Of a stretch of 13,105 nt of DNA, positions 7,484 to 13,105 are shown in pieces. A program made the translations under genes and the position numbers. The notes beneath the pieces are model-generated. The model did not search any database, was not told the origin of the DNA, and saw nothing but the letters and a program-made list of their open reading frames with translations. Numbering within the stretch: position 1 is the stretch's first letter; each line of letters begins with the position of its first letter. The stretch lies in NCBI GenBank assembly GCA_946408305.1, contig CAMJRQ010000006.1, positions 1 through 13,105 of the forward strand, read 5' to 3'. The stretch comes from an uncultured Prevotellaceae bacterium. GTDB taxonomy: Bacteria; Bacteroidota; Bacteroidia; Bacteroidales; Bacteroidaceae.

Positions 7484-7600
7484 ATTTCTAACTTCAGCCC
7501 GAGAAACACCTCGGCTCACCCATTCTCACCGTTTTTCACGTGAGTTTCCGGGGGGCCTCCTTGCCACAGCCGCACTGTGATGGGTATTTTTTCCTGACAA

Positions 7601-7622
7601 ACAAAACCTCTCCCCCGGGAGG
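7601..7622 (-). terminator. Probable terminator of the OmpA-like gene
   Basis: Read leftwards, CTCCC-GG-GGGAG forms a short GC-rich hairpin (7610-7621) immediately after the stop codon of the OmpA-like gene. It is followed on that strand by a T-rich tail, AGGTTTTGTTTG. The loop is very short (2 nt, or 4 if the inner pair opens), so strength is uncertain. Confidence 0.6.
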
Positions 7623-7624
7623 AT

Positions 7625-8923
7625 TCAGCGCTTGACGAATTCCACCCGACGGTTCCTGGCGCGGCCCTCGTCCGTTGTATTGTCGGCCACGGGCTCGTGG
7701 GAGCCTTTGCCCACGGCGCGCATGTTGAAGGGGTCGCAGCCCAGTTGCTCGAGGGCCTTCACCACAGCCTCGGCACGCTGCTGCGAGAGCGGGTCGTTGA
7801 CCTTGTCGGAGCCCTGGTTGTCGGTGTGTCCCTGCACCTCGAAGCGGGCCGTCGGGTTCTTCTTCATATAGTCGGCCACCTTCTGGATTTCCACCATCGA
7901 CTCGGGCTTGAGCGTGGCCTTGCCCGTCTCGAAGAGGATGTTGCTGGTGACAAACTTGCCCGTCTCGCGGATGGCTTTCTCGACGGCCGAGAGGTCGGTG
8001 GCCTGGCGCTCGTAGAGGTCCTTGGCGCCAGCGGCCAGGACGACGTTGGAGAATCCGCGGTACTGATAGTCGCCGGTGCAGACGAACAGGATTCGCTCGG
8101 GAGCTTTCGCGTTGGGCAGATTGATGACCCGGTGGTCATTGATGTAGAATTTGAAGGCACGCTTGTTGAAGGACGCTGCAAAGTGGTTCCACTGACCGAT
8201 TTTCACGTACTGCCGGATTCCGTCCCAGTCGAGACGGCCGCTCACCTCGCCCGACGCGCCGGCGCCTTTCTCGAAACGATAGCCTCCGTAGCAGTCGGGG
8301 ACGTCGGAACGGTATGTCAGCACGACGCTGCCTGCCTGGCCGTTCCACGATCCCTCGCGGAGGAACTGCACCTCTAATTCAGACCCTCCGAATTCGCCGG
8401 CCTTGCTGTAGAAGACATCCCACTCGAGTGTGAAGACGTCGGGCAAGTAGGACGCCATGTTGGTCATCAACGGAGCCACAGCGTTCCAGTCTCCGGTGAA
8501 GCTGAGATACTTCTTGCCGTTGACAGCGGCCGTCTCGGCAACGCCTTCGTTCACATCCCACTTCGACGGGAACTCGCCCATCTGCTCGTCGGCGAAGTCG
8601 TCCTGGAAGAGCATCACGCTGCCGCGGACGAAATCGCTCTTTTCGTTCTGGCTTACCGCATCGGGGGTCTCATCGGCCGCCTTGAGGACCGCCTCGTCGG
8701 CCGCCTCGCTCTTTTCGGGGCTCTTCGGTTTCCGACCTATGGCAGCTCCCTCGATGACGTCTCCCACCTTCTGCTCCACTTTCTGTTCCACCTTCTGTTC
8801 CACCGTGCGCTTGGCGGCATCCACGGCCTTGTCCTTCACCTTGCCCAGCCAGCCCTGTGCGCTGGCTCCCATGCTCAGTGCGAAGATTGTCGCAAGGAGC
8901 ATCAGCATTCTCTTTGTAGCCAT
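7625..8923 (-). CDS. OmpA-family C-terminal domain protein with central jelly-roll-like region
   Basis: This 432-residue exported protein has a signal peptide (residues 1-22, ASA|Q). A lysine/glutamate-rich stretch follows with the tetrapeptide VEQK three times (residues 41-52), probably helical. A central region (about 105-310; DDFADEQMGEFPSKWDV, FTLEWDVFYS, FKFYINDHRVINLP) resembles concanavalin/LamG-like jelly-roll sheets. Residues 327-432 form an OmpA C-terminal peptidoglycan-binding domain, with the key D368 (GHTDNQGS), R383 (LSQQRAE) and the NRRVE end (424 onward). It probably bridges envelope and murein; the ligand of the middle domain is unknown. I reject an in-frame ATG 40 codons upstream, since it lies upstream of the predicted promoter and spoils the signal peptide. 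The gene is divergent from the TPR histidine kinase and shares its operator region. Confidence 0.87.
   Translation of the reverse strand: MATKRMLMLLATIFALSMGASAQGWLGKVKDKAVDAAKRTVEQKVEQKVEQKVGDVIEGAAIGRKPKSPEKSEAADEAVLKAADETPDAVSQNEKSDFVRGSVMLFQDDFADEQMGEFPSKWDVNEGVAETAAVNGKKYLSFTGDWNAVAPLMTNMASYLPDVFTLEWDVFYSKAGEFGGSELEVQFLREGSWNGQAGSVVLTYRSDVPDCYGGYRFEKGAGASGEVSGRLDWDGIRQYVKIGQWNHFAASFNKRAFKFYINDHRVINLPNAKAPERILFVCTGDYQYRGFSNVVLAAGAKDLYERQATDLSAVEKAIRETGKFVTSNILFETGKATLKPESMVEIQKVADYMKKNPTARFEVQGHTDNQGSDKVNDPLSQQRAEAVVKALEQLGCDPFNMRAVGKGSHEPVADNTTDEGRARNRRVEFVKR
8769..8804 (-). repeat. 12-bp coding microrepeat, three copies
   Basis: TTCTGCTCCACT, TTCTGTTCCACC and TTCTGTTCCACC lie head to tail. 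They encode the EQKV repeats of the OmpA-like protein. The 12-nt unit keeps the frame, so copy-number change would alter linker length without truncating the protein. Confidence 0.85.
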
Positions 8924-8970
8924 ACCTTTGAAATAATTGTTAGGGTTAAGAATCTTGGAAATATTCTGCC

Positions 8971-8978
8971 CAAAGTAA
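8971..8978 (-). promoter_or_regulatory. Predicted -7 element of the OmpA-like gene
   Basis: On the reverse strand this reads TTACTTTG, one base off TAnnTTTG. Transcription would begin near 8964, about 41 nt before the ATG. No TTTG occurs at -33; the expected place holds GGTGG, the outer arm of the inverted repeat at 9001-9016. This suggests activator dependence. Confidence 0.55.
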
Positions 8979-9000
8979 CGCCATTTCACCGAAACCGCCA

Positions 9001-9016
9001 CCACCCAAACGGGTGG
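9001..9016. promoter_or_regulatory. Candidate operator A (inverted repeat)
   Basis: CCACCCAAACGGGTGG has perfect 6-bp arms and a 4-bp centre. Its centre lies about 30 bp from the -7 box of the leftward promoter. It matches operator B (9040-9055) at 12 of 16 positions. Confidence 0.65.
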
Positions 9017-9039
9017 AGTTGCGCCAAAGGGGTAAAATT

Positions 9040-9055
9040 CCACCCTTTCAGGTGG
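9040..9055. promoter_or_regulatory. Candidate operator B (inverted repeat)
   Basis: CCACCCTTTCAGGTGG has perfect 5-bp outer arms and a 6-bp centre. Its centre lies about 30 bp from the -7 box of the rightward promoter and 39 bp from the centre of operator A. The inner arms of A and B, GGGTGGA (9011-9017) and TCCACCC (9039-9045), are themselves inverted copies. Confidence 0.65.
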
Positions 9056-9076
9056 TGATATCCGAGAATAAATGCC

Positions 9077-9084
9077 TAACTTTG
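9077..9084 (+). promoter_or_regulatory. Predicted -7 element of the two-component operon
   Basis: TAACTTTG is an exact -7 match. No TTTG is found 19-21 nt upstream; that place is occupied by the GGTGG arm of operator B. Transcription would begin near 9091, which rules out the in-frame ATG at 9085 and supports the ATG at 9106. Confidence 0.65.
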
Positions 9085-9105
9085 ATGCCAGAAGCGAACA
9101 TTTTC

Positions 9106-11004
9106 ATGCCGAAAACCACCACACTCACAATAGTGCTGTCGACCCTGCTCTGCACGAAAAGCCTCATGGCAGCGGCCTACACCGACCACCGCCATGCCAG
9201 GGTGGACTCTGCCGAACGGGTGCTCAGGCAGCGGCCAGACCTGACGGACCGAGAGCGCATGGAATGCTACAACACCCTCGTGCGCGGCTATCTGGGCAAG
9301 GACAGCGAAAAGCACGAACGCTACTGCCGCGAGATGCTGGCGCTGACCTACAGGATGAACGCCCTGAACATGCGGGAGAACGCCCTCTACCAACTCGGGC
9401 TGCAGCACTACGGCAAGGAGGACTATGAGCCTGCCGAGCGCTACTTCCTCTGGGCACTCGCCGTCACCGACTCCATGCACGGCGACAAGCGCTATGCGGA
9501 GAGCACCATCGACGACAACCTCTCACAACTCTACGGTGCCCTCGGCAACCTGTACAACATACAGGACAAGGCCCTGCTGGCCATCGAATACTATCAGAAG
9601 GCACTCCCCATCTTCGAGAAGTACGACTGGAAGGAGTCGCAGACCGTCCTCCACCACAACGTGGCCGAACTGTGGCTCACCATGGGAAACAGCGAAAAGG
9701 CCGGGCAGGAATTCCTGCGAGCCATCGAGACGGGCACAGCCTCGGGCGACTCGCTGATGATGGCACTGCCCCGGAAGGGGCTGGCGAAAATCTTCATCGG
9801 CCAAGGCAACCACGACAAGGCCCTCGAGACATTGCTGCCGGCCTACAGCTACTACCACGCCCACCGCGACGAAGAACGCAACGACTATGCCGAGACACTC
9901 GCCTCGATGGCTAAGATACACCTGATAGAGAGCCACGAACAAATGCCCGAAGCCAAGGCCTTCGTGGCCGAAGCCCTGACACTGGCCAACGACGAAATCA
10001 TGACAGAGACCAAGGCCTACATTCATGCCGCAGCCGCCATCGTGGCCATGAGGGAAAACAAATGGAAAGAGGCCCTCCGGCACGCACGCCTCTCCGTCCA
10101 CGAGAACGACGCAGAAGCCACCTACAGCGACGTGGGCTGCTACGAACTGCTGGCACAGATCTACATGGAACTGCACGACACGGAGAAAGCACGGCTCTAC
10201 ATCAGCAAGATGCGCTCGATGATGGAACGCTTTGCCACCGAACACTACCAGTCGGGGCTCTCGCAGATGGAGGTGCTCTACGAGACCGAGAAGAAAGAAG
10301 CACAGATAGCGCGGATGGACAGCGAACGGCGACAGCACCAGAGGCTCTTGGGACTGGCCGCGGCCCTGCTCGGCGTCGTCGTCGCCCTGCTCGTCTATTC
10401 CCAGCTGGCCCACCGACGCCAGAAAGCCCTGCTGGCCGCCCGCGTGGCACTGGACACCGAGACGAAGGAACGCCGCATACTGGCGCGCGACCTCCACGAC
10501 TCCATCGGCAGCATGATTTCGGTGCTAAGGCTCAAGATAGAGAACGACGCAGCGCGCGAGGAGACCCTGCGGCTGCTCGACCATACGGCAACCGAACTGC
10601 GGCGCGTGGCCCACCACCTGATGCCCGAGGAACTGCTCCAAGGCGGACTGCAACAGGCATTGTCAGACTTTGCCCAATCGGTGCCCGGGGCGCAGTTCCA
10701 CGCATTCGGCAGCAACGACGCGCCCCTGACGAAGGAAGTGGAACTCGTGCTCTACCGCTGCGCCTACGAACTGGTCAGCAACATCCTGCGCCATGCCGAC
10801 GCACAGCACATCAACATTCAGCTGATGCACGACTGCCACGAGGCCACGCTCACCGTGAGCGACGACGGGAAAGGCATAAGCACCGCTCCCAGAGGGGATG
10901 GTTCCGGACTTCAGAACATCCGCCACCGCATCAGCCGCTTCGGCGGAAAGCTCGACATTGTCTCGGCCGGCGGAACAGAGATAAACGTAACCATTCCACT
11001 ATGA
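9106..11004 (+). CDS. TPR-containing sensor histidine kinase (HisKA_3/NarL type)
   Basis: This 632-residue membrane sensor kinase should autophosphorylate and pass phosphate to the regulator encoded immediately downstream. Residues 1-21 (KTTTLTIVLSTLLCTKSLMA) form a signal peptide or first membrane segment. TPR-like helical repeats fill about residues 40-380 (ENALYQLGLQHYGKEDYEPA, ALLAIEYYQKALPIFEKY, RHNDAEA region). A membrane segment at about 414-434 (LLGLAAALLGVVVALLVY) follows, then the dimerisation/phosphoacceptor domain with H464 in ARDLHDSIGSMISVLRL, characteristic of HisKA_3. The ATP domain has N559 (ELVSNILRHA), DDGKG (586-590) and GDGSGLQNI (597-605). The TPR domain is predicted to be periplasmic. 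The start at 9106 is chosen from the promoter position and signal peptide; 9013 and 9085 are in frame but upstream of the transcript start. Signal unknown. Confidence 0.92.
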   Translation: MPKTTTLTIVLSTLLCTKSLMAAAYTDHRHARVDSAERVLRQRPDLTDRERMECYNTLVRGYLGKDSEKHERYCREMLALTYRMNALNMRENALYQLGLQHYGKEDYEPAERYFLWALAVTDSMHGDKRYAESTIDDNLSQLYGALGNLYNIQDKALLAIEYYQKALPIFEKYDWKESQTVLHHNVAELWLTMGNSEKAGQEFLRAIETGTASGDSLMMALPRKGLAKIFIGQGNHDKALETLLPAYSYYHAHRDEERNDYAETLASMAKIHLIESHEQMPEAKAFVAEALTLANDEIMTETKAYIHAAAAIVAMRENKWKEALRHARLSVHENDAEATYSDVGCYELLAQIYMELHDTEKARLYISKMRSMMERFATEHYQSGLSQMEVLYETEKKEAQIARMDSERRQHQRLLGLAAALLGVVVALLVYSQLAHRRQKALLAARVALDTETKERRILARDLHDSIGSMISVLRLKIENDAAREETLRLLDHTATELRRVAHHLMPEELLQGGLQQALSDFAQSVPGAQFHAFGSNDAPLTKEVELVLYRCAYELVSNILRHADAQHINIQLMHDCHEATLTVSDDGKGISTAPRGDGSGLQNIRHRISRFGGKLDIVSAGGTEINVTIPL

Positions 11005-11648
11005 GCGAGAGCACAAAAGCACAGCAGATGAAATACCGCATTGATGTCCAGATAGTCGATGACCACACCATGTTTTCCGAGAGCCTGTCCGAGGCCATCA
11101 ACCGCAGCGACGTGGCTCACGTAAGCAACACGTTTGCTACCCTCGAAGCCTGCAGAAAGGAATTGGAAAAGACCCGCCCCGACGTGCTGCTGCTCGACAT
11201 CTCCATGCCCGACGGCAGCGGTGTCGACTTCTGCCGCCAGGTGATGGCAGACTATCCGAAGATGAGACTCATTGCCGTCACCGTCCACGACGAATACTCC
11301 GTCATCCAGCGCATGATGCACAGCGGCATCCACGGCTATCTGCTGAAAAGCTCACCCGTTGCGGAGCTCATCAAGGCAATCCAGTGCGTATGGCGCAACG
11401 GGCACTATGTCAGCACCGAGGTGGAAGCCGTCCTGAACAAGGCGCAGGAGAAAAACGTCCCCCTCACCGCAGTGGAGCGCAACGTCCTCCGCCTCATCTG
11501 CGACGGACTGACCAACCCGGAGATAGCCCCGCAGCTGTCCATGTCGGTGGAGACCGTCAACTGGTATCGCAAGCGTCTGCTTGCCAAACTATGTGTGAAG
11601 AACACCGCAGCCCTCGTCACCCTGGCTATGCGCGAGAAACTGCTGTAA
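11001..11648 (+). CDS. LuxR/NarL-family response regulator
   Basis: This 215-residue protein is the cognate regulator of the kinase: its ATG overlaps the kinase stop (ATGA, 11001-11004), an arrangement that favours translational coupling. The receiver domain (about 12-130) has the acidic pair D20/D21, phosphoacceptor D66 (LLLDISMPDGSG) and conserved K116 (GYLLKSS). A C-terminal LuxR-type helix-turn-helix (about 154-210) has LTAVERNVLRLICDGLTNPE, then IAPQLSMSVETVNWYRKRLL, then AKLCVKN. All key receiver residues are present, so it should be phosphorylated normally and dimerise to bind inverted repeats. An internal ATG at 11031 (MKYRIDVQIVDD) would also give a complete receiver and is possible. 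The two inverted repeats upstream of the operon are the obvious candidate targets (inference). Confidence 0.94.
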   Translation: MSESTKAQQMKYRIDVQIVDDHTMFSESLSEAINRSDVAHVSNTFATLEACRKELEKTRPDVLLLDISMPDGSGVDFCRQVMADYPKMRLIAVTVHDEYSVIQRMMHSGIHGYLLKSSPVAELIKAIQCVWRNGHYVSTEVEAVLNKAQEKNVPLTAVERNVLRLICDGLTNPEIAPQLSMSVETVNWYRKRLLAKLCVKNTAALVTLAMREKLL

Positions 11649-11730
11649 GGATTGCTCACGCTGAAAACGTCCGATGGTGTCTTCGCTCTGCACACCGGAT
11701 GAGAACGGTCTGTCACCCACTCGGCATAAA

Positions 11731-11750
11731 AAAAGAAAACCGTTTCTTTT
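11731..11750 (+). terminator. Possible weak A/T hairpin after the two-component operon
   Basis: AAAAGAAA (11731-11738) pairs with TTTCTTTT (11743-11750). The stem is nearly all A-T and overlaps the -33 TTTG of the purL promoter, so it may serve as a weak terminator or be accidental. Nearby GGTGT (11676-11680)/ACACC (11692-11696) forms another short stem without a T run. Confidence 0.3.
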
Positions 11751-11778
11751 GTTCTGCTCTCGTTTTTTCGTAACTTTG
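11748..11778 (+). promoter_or_regulatory. Promoter of purL
   Basis: TTTG (11748-11751), 19 nt, TAACTTTG (11771-11778): a full match to the Bacteroidetes consensus. Transcription should start near 11784, leaving a leader of about 37 nt that ends in TAAGGACA, a modest ribosome binding site just before the ATG. No purine riboswitch is evident in so short a leader. Confidence 0.85.
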
Positions 11779-11820
11779 CACCCGTAAGAAACAACCCCCT
11801 ACATTATTCTCTTAAGGACA

Positions 11821-13105
11821 ATGACAATCACCTTCTTCAAGACCCCCTCGGGCAACATCATCGCCACGCAGAGCGAACGCGCGCTCACGGAAGAGGAACG
11901 CCAGAAACTCTGCTGGCTCTACGGCGAAGCCAGCGTCGTCGACTCGCCCGCCATCGAGGGCTACTTCGTGGGCCCACGCCGCGAAATGATTACGCCCTGG
12001 AGCACCAATGCCGTCGAGATAACCCAGAACATGGCCATACGCGGCATCCTGCGCATCGAGGAATACTTCCCCGTCTACGGCCCCGAGAGCCAGTATGACC
12101 CCATGCTGCAACGCCTCTACCACGGGCTCGACCAGCTCATCTTCTCCGTCGACATCAAGCCCGCCCCCATACGCCACATCCAGAACCTCGAGCAATACAA
12201 CGAGGAGGAGGGACTGGCCCTTTCGCCCGAGGAGATAGCCTATCTCCACGACGTGGAGCGTCAGCTCGGCCGCGAGCTCACCGACAGCGAGGTCTTCGGC
12301 TTCGCGCAGATCAACAGCGAGCACTGCCGCCACAAAATCTTCGGCGGCACCTTCATCATCGACGGCGAGGAGAAGGAGAGCAGCCTCTTCCAGATGATCA
12401 AGAAGACCACCCAGGAGAACCCCCACCACATCCTGTCGGCCTACAAGGACAACGTGGCCTTTGCCGAAGGGCCCGTCGTGGAGCAGTTCGCCCCGCGCGA
12501 CCATTCGACGAGCGACTACTTCGAGGTGCGCGACATCGAGAGCGTTATCAGCCTGAAGGCCGAGACGCACAACTTCCCCACCACCGTGGAGCCCTTCAAC
12601 GGCGCCAGCACCGGCACCGGAGGCGAGATTCGCGACCGCATGGGCGGCGGTACAGGCTCGTGGCCCATTGCCGGCACGGCCGTCTACATGACCAGCTATC
12701 CCCGCACCGAGGAGGAGCGCGAATGGGAGCGTCTGCTGCCCGTGCGCCAGTGGCTCTACCAGACACCCGAGCAAATCCTCATCAAGGCCTCAAACGGCGC
12801 GAGCGACTTCGGCAACAAGTTCGGACAGCCGCTCATCTGCGGCTCGGTGCTCACCTTCGAGCACCAGGAGACGGGCGGCGTGCCCTACGCCTACGACAAG
12901 GTCATCATGCTGGCCGGCGGCGTGGGCTACGGCACCCGGCGCGACTGCCTGAAGGGCACCCCGCAGAAGGGGAACAAGATTGTCGTCGTGGGCGGCGACA
13001 ACTATCGCATCGGACTGGGCGGCGGCAGCGTCTCCAGCGTGGAGACCGGACGCTACAGCAGCGGCATCGAGCTGAACGCCGTGCAGCGCGCCAACCCCGA
13101 GATGC
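11821..13105 (+). CDS. purL: Phosphoribosylformylglycinamidine synthase, N-terminal part
   Basis: The first 428 codons of purL lie here; the gene runs off the right edge. The enzyme converts FGAR, ATP and glutamine to FGAM in the fourth step of de novo purine synthesis (EC 6.3.5.3), in the cytoplasm. The N-terminal PurS-like part is followed by the linker with INSEHCRHKIF (164 onward), with H168 and H171 of the conserved SEHCRH. Then comes the ATP/Mg-binding core AETHNFPTTVEPFNGASTGTGGEIRD (247 onward) and GNKFGQPLICGS. Its length class, with PurS-like and synthetase parts joined in one frame, indicates the large single-chain PurL of about 1,200-1,300 residues; the glutaminase domain would be outside the window. 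No frameshift is visible. It has its own promoter and is not obviously coregulated with the two-component operon. Confidence 0.96.
   Translation, partial: MTITFFKTPSGNIIATQSERALTEEERQKLCWLYGEASVVDSPAIEGYFVGPRREMITPWSTNAVEITQNMAIRGILRIEEYFPVYGPESQYDPMLQRLYHGLDQLIFSVDIKPAPIRHIQNLEQYNEEEGLALSPEEIAYLHDVERQLGRELTDSEVFGFAQINSEHCRHKIFGGTFIIDGEEKESSLFQMIKKTTQENPHHILSAYKDNVAFAEGPVVEQFAPRDHSTSDYFEVRDIESVISLKAETHNFPTTVEPFNGASTGTGGEIRDRMGGGTGSWPIAGTAVYMTSYPRTEEEREWERLLPVRQWLYQTPEQILIKASNGASDFGNKFGQPLICGSVLTFEHQETGGVPYAYDKVIMLAGGVGYGTRRDCLKGTPQKGNKIVVVGGDNYRIGLGGGSVSSVETGRYSSGIELNAVQRANPEM

Larger units (their letters stand above)
7271..7600. other. Gene-free stretch with repeats, function unknown
   Basis: The flanking genes converge on this stretch, each ending at its own terminator. 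I see no credible gene: the short open frames (60-80 residues on both strands) have no homologue I recognise, overlap each other and lack promoters. Besides the repeats listed separately, the CCGGGCAAAA module occurs twice (7320-7329 and 7410-7419). The base composition is more mixed than in the coding regions, with runs of A (7432-7440). Confidence 0.6.

Noticed and set aside
7279..7580. Small open frames of 70-110 codons in the gene-free stretch
   Set aside because: They overlap on both strands, cover repeats and terminators, and have no start signals or recognisable sequence.
8924..9043. Forty-codon N-terminal extension of the OmpA-like protein
   Set aside because: It crosses the leftward promoter and operator A and precedes a clean signal peptide beginning MATKRMLML.
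9013..9105. Longer N-terminus for the histidine kinase (starts at 9013 or 9085)
   Set aside because: Both ATGs lie upstream of the predicted transcription start (about 9091) and would bury the signal peptide; 9013 also falls inside the operator region.
9523..10497. A 324-codon frame antisense to the TPR kinase
   Set aside because: A shadow of the kinase coding sequence with cysteine/valine-rich filler and no initiation signals.
11784..11820. Purine riboswitch before purL
   Set aside because: The leader is only about 37 nt, too short for an aptamer plus expression platform.
11812..12774. A 320-codon frame antisense to purL
   Set aside because: The sense strand encodes unmistakable PurL; the antisense frame has no domain.

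Overview
The window looks like chromosomal DNA from a GC-rich member of the Bacteroidales, most likely Prevotellaceae. Three things point there. Several promoters fit the Bacteroidetes sigma-ABfr pattern (TTTG, 19-22 nt, TAnnTTTG). Ribosome binding sites are mostly absent. The protein families are typical of the phylum: DUF4924, a DUF5723-like barrel, acidic-tailed lipoproteins, and a TPR sensor kinase with a NarL-type regulator. I see no tRNA, rRNA, CRISPR array, insertion sequence or prophage gene.

Layout. On the left, reading leftwards, are the 5' end of prfC (release factor 3) and, just upstream of it, a DUF4924 gene. Divergent from these is a ROK-family sugar kinase (793-1755), which ends at a strong hairpin terminator. 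A canonical promoter then starts a rightward envelope block. Its first part is a 640-residue lipoprotein followed by a DUF5723-like outer-membrane protein (1947-5362). A second promoter follows, then a 252-residue predicted beta-barrel protein and a 310-residue lipoprotein with an internal duplication (5482-7201), ending at a very strong terminator. About 350 bp without genes follows (7271-7624), holding a tandem repeat and inverted repeats.

The right half is a divergent regulatory locus. An OmpA-C-terminal protein (7625-8923) reads leftwards. A TPR histidine kinase (9106-11004) and a LuxR/NarL-type response regulator (11001-11648, overlapping the kinase stop) read rightwards. Between them lie two related inverted repeats of the form CCACCC-N4/5-GGTGG. 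They sit almost symmetrically about the midpoint of the two predicted promoters, and each takes the place of the missing -33 element of its own promoter. I infer that the response regulator binds there and co-controls the OmpA-like gene and its own operon. This is the most interesting signal in the window. The right edge is the first third of purL (FGAM synthase) behind its own promoter.

Most proteins from 1947 to 11004 carry export signals, so the centre of the window is devoted to the cell envelope and its sensing. Functions of the lipoproteins and barrels are unknown.
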